Assembly: GCA_022606425.2 (NCBI GenBank)
Contig: JAHDVF020000237.1
Coordinates: 558,001-622,000 of the forward strand
Length of the DNA: 64,000 nucleotides
Source of the DNA: Lepidostoma basale
Taxonomy: Eukaryota; Arthropoda; Insecta; Trichoptera; Lepidostomatidae
Direction of reading: 5' to 3'
A program made the translations under genes and the position numbers. The notes under the pieces were generated by a model that was not told the origin of the DNA, did no database searches, and saw only the letters and a list, made by a program, of their open reading frames with translations. Within the stretch, counting starts at the first letter, position 1, and each line of letters opens with the position of its first letter. Of this stretch, positions 1 to 13,400 are shown piece by piece.

Positions 1-516
1 TTCACCGCCGGTAACAACTACAACGTATCCAACAATTAGTAGTTAACCAACGAACTTACACAATCAAACAGGGCAATGATGGAGACAAGTTCAGAAACTG
101 GAATTTTGATATTGAGAAAAGTTGAAAAATTGTCGTATGTCATGAATGAGACCAGAGTGAAGTTATAGGACATCACTGATAATAAAAGATCTCGGATCAT
201 AGATCACATATAGGTAATAGGAAACCTTACGGAAATTACCAGACTTCGAAGACAACAAATAATAAAAATAGCCTATAACATTAAGTATCTGACCCCAACC
301 ATACAAGTATACTGACAAATAGAACAACTGGACACATCAGATCTTACCAAATTCGAGACTTTGAAAATTCTATGCACAGTGATAACAGGAGAGACACTGG
401 ACCAGAAACTGCAATCGATATCACTTACCGAATCAAGTATATTGTACAATGGACTAAAACTTTACAATGACCTCACAATAGAATTAAAAAATGTACCATG
501 TAAGATTTAAACAAAC
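1..516. other. Dynein intron, nothing recognised
   Basis: Unique-looking sequence with no open frame of note and no dynein exon. It may hold a decayed repeat. Confidence 0.4.
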
Positions 517-975
517 CATCACGCCGTTTCTCCGCAGGGGTAGGCAGAGAGAATGGACTGCCACTCTTCTCTATCCTAACACACCTCTATAGTTTCCTCC
601 ACATTCATACAACGAGTCATACACGCACATCAATTTTTCCGACTTCTTACATGACCAACCTTTAAAATTTGATTAATTTGGTCATGCAATGTTTTCCTCG
701 GTCTACCTCGACTCTGAACTCCATTTATTTCGTTAACTTTCTTAACCATTCTTTTTACATCCATGCGCTCTCTATGTCCGAACCAACGCAGCGATCCTTT
801 CATAATTTTGTTCGTAATACCTTCTTCCGCTCTACATTCCTTTCTTATATCAACATTTGAGATTCTGTTCTACATCATTCTACCACACATACGTCTTAGG
901 GACCTCATCTCTACCGCATTTATTCTACTCTCATCCTTCTTCTACTACTTCCATGCTTCTCTTCCATACATAATT
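517..975 (-). mobile_element. RTE-like LINE 3' fragment
   Basis: On the minus strand the fragment carries the C-terminal region and ends TACCCCTGCGGAGAAACGG-CGTGATGG with a short GTTT tail. Frameshifts break the frame. Bases 1-516 before it show no recognisable gene. Confidence 0.75.
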
Positions 976-1302
976 ACTTTTTAGTTGGGATTACATACAT
1001 AAGATTTAAACAACCTTATAACCCAATTGGGCTTCTCCAATAAAATTACATTTGAAAAAAAAAACTTGGACAAATCCGTTGAATCTTATTTGACCGCACA
1101 TAACCAACCCTGAAGACTGTAGCAGCTTCAAGGAACTGAAGTGAAATGTAGCAAGTGGCTCCAAATATACAGCAAAGCAAAAGAAGAATAACATATCCTT
1201 TACTCTCATCTTGATTCACAAACTAAATCAGAATCCTTTCCAAATGTTTGCTTGTCCTTAGCTGCTGTGGTGTGATGGAAATGTTTTCTTATTTCCTTTA
1301 AG

Positions 1303-1433
1303 GTTGCCAAGTCTTTGAAATAGCCCTCGCTCGTGGATATAATGAGACGACGTTTAAAGAAGATATGAAGAGATTATACACCATGCTCGGAGTCGATAGA
1401 AAGAAAACTGGATTTATTTTTTCACATTCGCAG
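1303..1433 (+). CDS. DNAH10: DNAH10 exon 1 of window (AAA4)
   Basis: The exon follows a TTTAAG acceptor and begins with the last two bases of a split codon. It encodes [16 protein letters not shown] through GFIFSHSQ of AAA4 and ends before donor GTCAAT. It is the first exon I can see; no earlier one was recognised in bases 1-1300. Confidence 0.85.
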
Positions 1434-4400
1434 GTCAATTTCATTACTTTCATATTTCAATATTAACTTAACTTCAAATATTATAGTTATAAAATCTAAC
1501 AGATCCCTTGACTTCTCGGGTTATTTGTCTGGTCACAGGTGGTGGAAGAGGGGTTCCTAGAGCTGGTTAACAACATTCTGATGATTGGTATGATACCCGC
1601 ACTTTTCACTGATGAAGAGAAGGACGGCATCATCAGCTCTGTTAGAGGGGCGGCTATTGAGGCAGGATACCCACCGGGAAGGTTAGTGTCATTATCAGAT
1701 GACCCTTCAAACGTTCAGTTCTAAAATAATGAAATATTGTTTGGTATTAACCATTTATGTGCCGGATGGTAGAAGTATGGCTGATCTCGGAAGCTTGTCA
1801 TTTTTTTTTTAATAAAACCGAATAGAATTAAATAGTCCATTGTTTTGGCCGAAACACTATGATACTTTAACATTTTAAACTGTTAAATTAAATAACTTTG
1901 TTTTTTGTATCACAATTGTATTTTATTTTAAGCGACAGCTGTTTCGTCAACCTATGTTGACATCATCAGGTGTTACAATAATATATCAAATGTCAAATTT
2001 TCGTGATTTTTTTAACCTTCATGTGTTTTGTTCTAATAATTTGGAACAAATACACATATAGGTTCGAGAAATCACGAAAATTTGACATTTGATATATTAT
2101 TGTAACACCTGATGATGTCGAAATAGGTTGACGAAACAGCTGTCGCGTAAAATAAAATACAATTGTAATACAAAAAATATAGTTATTTAATTTAACATTT
2201 TCAAATAGAATTATGTTATTTGACTAATTTTCAAATGATATTATGAAAATTCTCGTAAAAAACACAACAATCTTTTGAAAATAACCAAACACAATTTATA
2301 CACAAAAATCAAATTCTTTGCTCAATTAACAATAAGTTATAATGCATGCAGTAACTAATTTAGTGTAAAATTACTTTATATTTCAACGAAGAAATATGTA
2401 AGACATATATTTTGAGATACACTGCTGCTCCGAAAACTGATAACCCTATATTAGAAACATATATTGACTGTCATGCGAAGCTTTTAGGTAAATTTCTGTA
2501 AAATCGATAATATCTATAAACAATATGTAATATTGTAGTTTTTATTCATCATCCGGAAAGATGATTCTACACGTTCCACAGTTTAGATTATTATAATTCG
2601 TACTAGAAATCGTTTAGAAATGGATATAAATATAGCGATTTAACTCGCTCATTTTGTATGGCCGGCCCAACGTGCACGGCAACAGAGAGCGAGTATACTC
2701 GCTCGACGCACCTAACCTTTTAAAACTTTGCAGAGATGCCATATGGAATTACTTCTGCAACGAGTGTGCCAGTAACCTGCACGTCATCCTGTCCATGTCT
2801 CCGTCGGGAGACCAGCTTAGGAACCGTTGCAGGTCCTTCCCGGGTCTAGTCAACAACACAACCATCGACTGGATATACCCGTGGCCCAAGCAGGCTCTGC
2901 ATGCTGTGGCCAACATCTTCCTCACTGATGTAAGAAAACATGCTATTACTAACTAACTAACTAACCATCACGCCGTCTCCCCGAAGGGGTAGGCAGAAAG
3001 AATGGACTGCCACACTTTTCTTTCCTGACATATTTCTCTCGCTTCCTCAACATTCATATATCGTGTCATGCACGTGCGTCGATTTCTCTGACTCCTCACA
3101 TGGCCGACATTCAATATTTGATTTATTTGATCGTGCCACGTTTTCCTCGGTCTTCCTCTATTTCTGGTTCCATTTACATCATTAACATATAATTTTTTAA
3201 CATTCTTTCTTCATTCATTCTTTCCATATGTCCAAACCATCTTAATGATCCTTTCATTATTTTGTTCATGACACTATCATTCGCACCGCATTCACTTATT
3301 ATATTTTCATTCGGCACTCTATCATACACAGAGTATCCACACATTCTTCTAAGAGATCTCATTTCAACTGCATTTATTCTACTTTCATCCTTCTTTTGCC
3401 AGTTCCATGCTTCGCTTCCATACATGGAGGGGTCGGTAGAAGAACACCATTGTGCACTGCCATTCTAGCTTTTTTTGATAGGTTTTTGTTTGCGATGACA
3501 ACTTTAAGTGCATCATTCACTTTGTTGCCTGCCCCAACCCTTCTTTCAATATCCCTCTCCACTCGCCCATCTCATGTAAACATACTACCTAAATACACGA
3601 ACTCAACTACTTGCTCCAAATTTTCACCATTCACGCTAATGTTGCAGACTGTCGTGGTTTCTTCCTTTTCAAAAATCATTACCTTTGACTTATTATTATT
3701 CATCATCAGATCATTTCGCATGCATACCTCATACATACAATTCACCAGGACTTGTAGTTCATGCTTGTAGTCTGCAAGAAGGACAGCGTCATCCGCATAC
3801 AAGAGACAGCTTACTGACACTCCGCTCATTTTGGCACCTACATCCAACCCTTTCAGCTCTTTCATACATTTGTCCATATACAGATTAAATAACCACGGGG
3901 ACATTACGAAACCCTGTTTGACACCTTTATTGATATCAAACCAGGCTGTAAGATCTCCATTTACTCTGACACTAGCAGTGCTTTCTGTGTATAGCGACTT
4001 AATTGCCGTGGTCAGTTTTGTACTTATTCCATATTCAGACAATATTTCCCACAACTTTTCTCTATTAACGTAATCATATGCTTTTTGCAAGTCGACAAAT
4101 GCACAGAAAAGTTTGCGGTTTTTGGCCAGAAACTTCTCTGTCAATGTACGAAGTCCAAAAATTTGCTATTACTATATTATGTAATATGTATCATACAATA
4201 TGAATATGAATGTAAAACAGTCTGTGAGACAAGAAACGAAATGAATGAATCAGACTAAGGCCCAAAGTTGCCGATTTAGCATGCAAAATATTATAGCTTC
4301 GTTGACGTGGAATCGGGCAGGCCATATAGCGAGGAAAACGGATAATCAGTAGACCAGACGCACCCCGATTGGGAACCAAGAACTGGCCACAGAAAATAAG

Positions 4401-7400
4401 GCAGACTACAAGCAAGATGGCTGCATGACATCAAACGAGTGGCAGGAGGTCAATGGAACAGAATGGCGAGGGATAGAGAGTTTTGGAAGTCTGGACGACT
4501 AATGACTGATGATGATGATTCAGAAATACAAGTTAATGTCAGTCTAGTATGGATGGGGACGGGTCAAGAATGTGTAAGAGCGAAATGGCCCCGCTGCGTC
4601 ATATAACAGTTTCGATGTATAGTAAGCCTCTTATATAATAGAGTTACTCGAGAACAGGTCAGGGCTGCCTCTGAAATTTTCTAACATCTGTTCTTTTCCA
4701 GTGTAGTTAATCTCCAATTTGTGAACATACTTTTGGTGTGTTTTAGGTGGCCTATATACCGGAGCGCTTCCTGCGCCATATTGTGGAGCATGTGGTGCAC
4801 GTGCACGCTTCCGTCACGGTGTATACTCTGGACTTCAAGCTTCAGCTGAGAAGAATGAACTACGTCACCCCGAAACATTACATAGACTTTATCTCCTGTT
4901 ATGTCAAGCTCCTCGAAGAGAAGGACAATTATATTGTTGCTCTGGTAAACATATCTCTTACCCACTCTATCCAAATAATATTAGTCATTACTTACTTACT
5001 TACTCCACCTGGCATTAAAACTCTTGAAGAGTTTTAGAATGGTTTGTATTGCTCAAACATATGTTTAAGAGTTATGTAGTTGGCTGTAGGTTTCTGTTCT
5101 AGAGCCAATGTTTTGACTCTAAAATGTTTCAAAGTAGACCTACTTTTGATACACGATTGTTTGTTAAGCGGTGGTGATCTAGGCGATAAAATGCTTTACT
5201 GATAATCCAGGGAACCAAGGTTCAAGCCGAGACACCACCAGACTCCATATTTTTATTTAATTAATCCAGCTTACACACTCATTCAACCTTGCTTCTATTA
5301 TGAGACCCTTATAAAATATTCGGACACCTAATTTTAAGAAATGTTAAAATATATCCAATATATCGTAGTCTTGCATCCAATCTAATTGTTAATTGTTTTT
5401 GTAATATTTTAGTGTGAGCGTCTTGATGGTGGCTTGTCCAAGATTGCCGAGGCAAACGTGGAACTGGTGAGCCTCAATGAGAAGTTGGAAGTCCAGAAAG
5501 TCATTGTTGCGGAGCAGACTGAAAACTGCGAGAAACTCCTCGTGGAGATATCCAACGGTCTGCTTAATAACATAAATATATTATTTACATTGTGATTCAG
5601 CTCTGTCTCTCTATATATAATATTACTAACTAACGAAGGGGTAGGCAGTAAGAATACTGGCATGCTGTTCTTTCCTGACATACTTATCTCACTTCATCAA
5701 CATTCATAAATCATGTCATGCACGCATGTCAATTTCTCTGACTCCTCACTTGGCCGACGTTTAACATTTGCTTGATTTGATCATGCCAAGTTTTCCTCGG
5801 TCTTCATCTATATCTAGTTCCGTTTACGTTGTTTACATATACATTCTTTATCATTATTTCTCCATTCATTATTTCCATGTTCAAATCCATCTTAACGAAT
5901 AATTTAATGTTATTTAAAAACTTTCCAAGGTTTCGATTAAAATATCCATATATGTATAGCTACCTCGGTGGCGATGGAGAAGAAGACCGTGGCCTCTGAG
6001 AAGAGTAAAGAGATCGAGGAGCAGAATAAGATTATTTCCGTGGAGAAAGCAGACGCTGAGGAGGCGCTGTCATCCGCCCTACCTGCCCTGGAAGCAGCCA
6101 GAATGGCCCTGGAAGACTTGGATAAATCGGACATTACGGAAATTAGGTGAGGTGATTGCAAGTTCTGAGCGAGTACCGAAATACTCTCAGACTTTGCTTC
6201 TGATTTTCTTAATCGCTATCTTCATATGTATTTTTTGCATTTGTGGATTGCCTGATTGATGTGAATCTCAATGAGCCTTTCCTTATTTTGTTCATAAAAC
6301 TTGTGTTTGTACTACCTTCACATATTATATCTGCATGTATCTATACATAAGGGTCGGTACAAGAGTATCATTGTGCACTGCCATCATAGTTTTTTTTAAT
6401 AACTAACTAAAAACTTTAAGTTATTTTGTATCAGTACGTATCAGTGGCGGTACCCCCATAGAAGCCTGGCTTGCATAAGAAATTTTGAATCAAACCCCCC
6501 GAATCTAAGTAATCATGCCCCCGCATAAACCAAGAACCCACCAAATCACCTTCCAACAATGTTTCCATCAGATGTAAGAGGAATAGCCACAAGAATTGAA
6601 CCTCTGTAAGCCAGAAGAGGTTTTGATTCAAAGTTTCTTACGCAAGCCGGGCTTCTGGGCTTCTATGGGAGTACCGCAACTGGTACGTATACTAAAATGA
6701 TTTAATATGAATAACTTTTAACTAATATCTCTGAATACCAGGTCGTTTGCCACCCCCCCGGAGGCGGTGCAGGTGGTGTGCGAGTGCGTAGTAATCATCT
6801 GGGGTATTAAGGAAGTGAACTGGAAGTCCGCCAAGGCCATGATGAGCGACCCCAGCTTCCTGCGCAAGCTGCAGGAGATGAACTGCAACCTCATCACGCA
6901 GACTCAGGTCAAGAACGTCAAGGCCCATCTCAAGGTTAGTGGAAGGTTTCTTGTCCTTTTGCATCAAATTTCTCTCTTTTATTGACAGTTGCATTGAAAA
7001 TAGAATAATTTCTTTGAGTTGTGTTGGTGCAATGTCTTGGTAAAAGAAGTTTTTAAAGTACTTGAAGAAGATACTGGGATATAATAATGTAGATCTTGGA
7101 TCAATCCCTTTCTTTTGGTATCCTCTTCAGTCAACGTTTCAGAGATCATTGTAGGCTCCAACTCCAGAGCCGCCGCAATCTACGAATCGATCTACGCTGC
7201 AATCTACGAATATAATAATACGTGTTTAGGGGGTGTGGCGAGGGTTGAAAGACGGTGGAAGTTTCGATGTTTATTCTCGATCGCAAGTAATTACATAATA
7301 ATGGTAACTCGTGATGGAGCGTAATGGACGTCGGCGTAACTGCGCAGGGTGTCGACAGCAGCGGGGCAGAGTCCGAGCGGCGAGCAGCTGAGGACGATGT

Positions 7401-10400
7401 TACGCTGGGCGGTAGTGTCGGTCAGCTGAAGCGAAGACTTGCCAGAAGCTGCGTGACACAGTAGAGTGGATTCATAGATCGGCAGGAGAGAGTTCGAGAT
7501 CCCTCGTGACGTAGACTTGATAACGTAGACTCGTGTCAGTTAGAAATCGTAATAATGAATGATGTGTAGATTGGTTGGCTGTGCGGCTTTTATATGTTTT
7601 GCTTTCTTTGTTCCAACTCTGCCGGACAACCTCTAGTAACCTTTTTGTATGAACCCGGGCCCTGATTCATCATTTTTGCACACGATTCCCTTCGGCCGGG
7701 TGTTTTGATTGTCCATGCAATGTATTTCACCATTGCAATATGCTGGTACAGCAGTTTGGACTTTGTCTTGCAAGGTTTGTGAACCCCACATATGGCAAAC
7801 CAGAAACTCCTAAATCTGATACTCGAACCGAATACCAGATAAACTTGAGAGAACCTATATAAAAACCTCGAAATGAGAAGGTGGAGTCATTTTGAAAAAT
7901 ATATTCTTCTTCATTTAATAATATTTCTATGGATCTTGTGATCTGTTCAGATAGGATATTGATCTTGATCCTGCGATAAATTTGTCCAACTTTCTCTCCA
8001 TCTCTTTGGTGGTTGTACTAATGGTTGACGACCTTCTGGAGTCTCGTGCATCATGTTTTTGGGAATCTTCATTTCTCTCAACGTGATTTCTCCAGAATCG
8101 CTGCATACCATCTCACAATGTCCTTTATTTTGCAGGTTCTTCCAATTTCCTTCTTCATTAGGGAACCTTCTTACGGCTCTATTAATGTCAGTTAGAAGGG
8201 AAAAAAACTTAAGTTATTGAAGTCGATAACAACATGCTCCTTTTGAGTAGCAATACATTCTGCTTTGCTTTATTATGAATCAACCGATATTTATATTATA
8301 TCTATTGAATCGAGGCCCGAATTTTGATTATGAAAGAATGTTTCAGACTTCCAAGAAGCTGGACACCATGGAGACGGTGAGCAAGGCCGGCTACGGGCTG
8401 CTGAAGTTCGTGTACGCCGTGCTGGGCTACTGCGCCGTGTACAAGGACGTGAAGCCCAAGCAGGACAAGGTGGAGCAGCTCGAGAGGGACTTCAATGCTG
8501 TGAGTGTCTTCATATCTTTCATATTGAATATTCAATTCACACACGGCTTAAGAACGGGATTCATCAAATTTCCCTCGAAATCCATGAAATATTCCTCAAA
8601 ATCCTCGAACTATTCCTCAAAATCCTCGACATGTTCCTCTAATAATCAAATTGAGGATAATTAAAAAAAAAATGTTTATTAAATCTATGCAACCATATCT
8701 TAGAAATAAAACTCGTCATGCACATTTACTGAAGGGGTAGGCAAAGAGAGAAAATCATAATTCTCTCATATTTTTCATTTTTTTCAATGCTTACATGGTC
8801 GATACTTAAAATTTGATTGATTTGGTCATGTTCCCCTTGGATCTTGTGTGATTTCATGGTCCAATCACATATTTTCATGCGTCATGTACAAACCATCTTA
8901 GTGATACTCTATTATCTGCCCCTCGTTATCTTCTTATGTGTCCTTTCATCTTTCTAATGATAGTTTCATGATTCATTTCCATATATAAGTGTAGGTACAA
9001 GCACCATTGTTCACTGCCTGAGAAACTAAACCTATTCTGACTTAAGCGTGTGCTATATTTCTTCAGACCTATCAGGGGATTCTTTGAGAATTTCATCATC
9101 TTGGAGGGTATCCATCTTTATGTTCCGGATGGTTATCTTCGACAGCGTCAGCACATACTGTTTTATCTCCCAACATGCAGAACCAACCTGCTTCTGGTTA
9201 TATCTGTGGGAGAACAATCAAACTGCTGAACATGATCGCTTCGGAGATTGATGTCTTTCATATTAGTGAAAGTACGTTCAGAAGGCAAATACTCTTGACT
9301 TTAGAGAGTATCTTGCATTCCCGAAGTTGAACCATCTCTCATGCGTTCCTGTTATTAACTAACTAACTAACTAACCAACCATCACGCTGTTTCTCCGGAG
9401 AGGTAGGCAGAGATGATGGATCGCCACATTGTTCTATCCTGACATAATTCTCGCACCTCTTCTAAATTCACACATCGTGAAATGCACGCTCGTCGATTGT
9501 TCCTACTTCGAAGATGGCCGCCTTTCAGTAATTGATTAATTTGGTAATGCCATGTCTTCCTTGGCCTTCTCAACTTATTTTCCCATTCACACTACTTGTA
9601 TATATATCTTTTTAAGCATTCTTCCCTCATCCATTCGTTCCATATGCCCAAACCATCTTAGTGACCCTTTCTTAATTTTATTTATCACGCATTCATCCGC
9701 CTTACATTCCTTTTTTACTTCATTAGATATTCTATCATCTATTGTTTTTTGCACATTCTTCTTAGTGACCTCATTTCTACGGCATTTATCCTACTTTTAT
9801 CCTTCTTCTGCCAACTCAAAGCTTCACTTCCATACATAATCGTCGGGACTAGAACTCCATTGTGCACTGCCATATTTGCTTCAGTCGATATATTTCTATT
9901 TGCGGTAATGATTTTGAGTGCACCTATTATGTAATTATTTTTCTTATTATTTTACCATTATTATATTATATTTTTCCTGTTCTCAATAGATGCCTTAAAT
10001 TTTAATATTTGTTTGTAATACATTTGAGAAATAAACTGATTTGATGTGATATATTTAAGTACCAATAAAAAACAATTAAATAAATTTATTTTGGAAGTCT
10101 TGAATGTTCCCTGTTTTCATTCATATCCGTGTGTATTATATGGTGTTCTTTGTTTCTGATGACAGGCAATGGCCTACCTGAACAACTTGAACAACCAAAT
10201 AGCCAAGATAGAGGCGCAGCTGAATGCCCTGAACGATAAGTACGAGAACGCCATGCGCGCCCGTCTCGCGCTTCAGGAGGAGACCGACCTCATGATGAGG
10301 AGGCTGGTCGCCGCCGACAAGCTCATGGGCGGGCTGGGCTCTGAGAGCATCAGGTGAAATATTATTAGTCTAATCACAAAACATGCTGCAGACATATCAA

Positions 10401-13400
10401 TGAAGTTGGAATGTTACAATAATTGAGGAAACAAGTCAATGGCGATGCTACTCATATAATATAAATAGCCAAAAAATGGATGTCGTCAAGAAAGAGTACG
10501 AGAATATTTTGAATACAAGAAAACGAGAGAGAAATACTTCGATCCTCTCCGAAAGTAATTCGAAATGCACACGATGCGCATGCGCAAGAACGTTTCAGGA
10601 TTATTTTTTTCTGATTATTGTTGTACTACAGTGTTAAAAATAAAAGGAGAACAATTTGGTGTTGTTATTTGTGTAATTTTTGAAAAAAATGTTTTACACT
10701 TAAAGTAAAAAATTATTAAGTACTGAATACTATTGTACAGTGAACCAAGTGTTTAAAGGGTAGAAAATCTTTACTTTTGTGAACATTTCACGGGGTGCAA
10801 CTAGTTTATCTAATTGCTAGTAACATGAAAAACCATCGAGCGGGTTATCCACCCATAACAAAGGTCTGATAATAGTCGAATTTTGCTCGTAGGACAGAAC
10901 ACGACAACTAACTACTCTTTCTCGCACTTGCAATATAGACCAGGTGGTATATAGTCTTCACCGTTAGATGATACGTGTTTTTACGAATCTCATTAAACAA
11001 ATTCATAACAAAGCTTCTCATGTTCATGGTCGTAATAAAACCTAATATGCATGTGCGTCTCAGGTGGATGGCTGAGTTGAAGGGCCTTCACGAGGAGCGC
11101 ACGCGGCTTATCGGCAACTGTCTGGTGTCCGCTGGCTTCCTCACCTACACGGGACCCTTCTCCTACGAGTTCCGTATGCGCATGGTGTACGAGGACTGGT
11201 GCACCGACCTTCGCCGACGGGAGGTGCCACTCACCGACCCCTACAGGGTAGAGGTCAACCTCACCGACGACGTGGAGATTAGCGGGTAAGACCATGAAGA
11301 GGTTATTCAATTTAGAGTCTTCAAATTCTACATAGTATAATTATAGAATATAAAATTAATTGAAACTGTTGATGAATCTATGTCTATCTTGGCCACGAGA
11401 TTAAATTAGGGAAGGAAAACCAGACTGCAGAAATACCCAGAAGAATTAAAAGCGGAGATCATGCGCTGACATTCCCATGAATGACAGGTCATAAGTCCTG
11501 TAAACGCCTCGGCCACCACATTCTGTTCCCAGGAAACAATTTACATCTTCGTCTCTTCTTCTTCTTCTCTGGTTTCAATCCTGGGATTGGTTTGCAGCAA
11601 TTTCCTCCACTATTCTCTTTCATTTTTCCCTGTCTTGTGCGGCTCTTTTGAGATCTGCATATGATGAGCAGCGCACGTCCACCAACAGGTCCTCCAGGTA
11701 CTCTCGGCGTGGGCGTCCCCTAGAGTTTGTCTCCTCGATCATACCCTCCATTATGGCATGCAAGAGACCTTCTTGACGTATTACATGGCCGATCCATCTT
11801 GCACGCCTTTCGGACAAGGTCCTGAGCAGGTGCCTTCTTCCTTCGATTCCTTGAAGAACTTCCTCATTCGTGATGTGGTCTCTCCAGGAAATTCTAAAGA
11901 GTCTTCTATAGGACCACATCTCAAAAGCCTCTAGTCTCCGCTTATCCCTTTCGGATAGGCACCATGTCTCGCAGCCGTACATCAAGACACTCCATACATA
12001 GGTCTTGATGAGGAGTATTCTCAGTTTTAGGTCTATATTATTTGATTCTATTATTACTTCGTCTCTATTGAGATACAATTAATCCTTATAAAAATAAAAT
12101 AATAAAAACTGAAAAGAAAAGTTTATGAGGTATGCATCCTCCCAGCAATTGCGTATGAACTGGAAACTGTGGTATTATGCTGGTATAGACAAATGCTTCT
12201 CAAAGTCTGAGGAACAAAATACCCAATGCCGAAATCAAACGCCGTCAAAGCTTATTGATGTGACGGACCTTGTTGCTAAACTAAAGTGTAAATGGTTAGG
12301 ACATACCACCAGACAGAGAACAGATAGATGGGCACCCAGAGTCTTGACATGGAGACCATGATAAGGTAAAAGGGGCATCGGTCAACCCCAAAAAGGATGA
12401 TGGGCTTAAGATATTATTTATCGGGGAAATATGATGGATTCGCTTTATGAAGGAACTTGGTTGTCACTTTTCTGGTTAAGCATCACTATAGGTATCAAAC
12501 AGGGTTGTGTTATGTCCCAGTGGTTGTTCAATCTATACTTTAAAAAGTGCATGAAAGAACTAGAAGGCATAAACGTTGGTGCCAAAATGAACAATTGTCA
12601 GTTAGCTGTTTACTGTATGCAGACAAAGCTTTGTTAATCGCTGTTCGTATGGAAAATCTTCAAGTCTTAGTATCAAGAATGTATGAAGCATGCATGAGGT
12701 GTGTATATTTTTTTGTAATCTAAATAATTTATAATCTAAAATTTCCAGGTGGAATTCTGAAGGCCTACCACCGGACGAGCTGTCCATACAGAATGGTATT
12801 CTAACAATCCGTTCATCCCACTTTCCCCTCTGCATCGATCCTCAAACCCAAGCACTTAACTGGATCAAAAAGAAAGAAGAAAAAAATAATGTGAAAGTAA
12901 GCTACCTCAAATTTTGGTTCCAATATAACACAACAACTAATGTGCCATTGATTTCATTAAAACTTTAGCAACATTTTCATGTTAAAATTATTTTTTATTA
13001 TCGTTTAGATCTTGACATTCAACGATTCAGACTTCTTGAAGCATCTTGAGATGGCCATTAAATATGGTTTGCCTGTACTCTTCCAAGATGTCACGAGCTA
13101 TATTGATCCAGTGATGGATAATCTTTTGGAGAAAAATGTCAAAGGTATTTTGTGGATAAAATATGTTTTAATGCTCCCTCAAATAAGTTATAAAAACTCG
13201 TCAAAATTATAAATCAAAAACCACCAATTAAACTGATAGATCAAACACTATTTAACAAAATGATTGATCAAAATGATAGACCAAAAACCGTTTGTCTAAA
13301 TGATACACCAAAAACCATTTTTTGAAAGATCCAAAACCATTGATCTGAGAGTCAGGCAGTGGCGATACTCCCATAGAAGCCCAAAAGCCCGGCTTGCATA

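Noticed and set aside
2944..2965. Interstitial telomeric repeats (TTAGG-like)
   Set aside because: The unit is GTTA (four bases), not TTAGG, and it always follows the LINE 3' end.
7115..7324. Alternative dynein exon or small gene
   Set aside because: No dynein similarity, no suitable splice sites with matching phase, and the flanking exons already join correctly.
8500..8664. Extension of dynein exon 8 into a serine-rich tail
   Set aside because: The open frame passes a good GTGAGT donor; the conserved protein continues at 10166 in matching phase.
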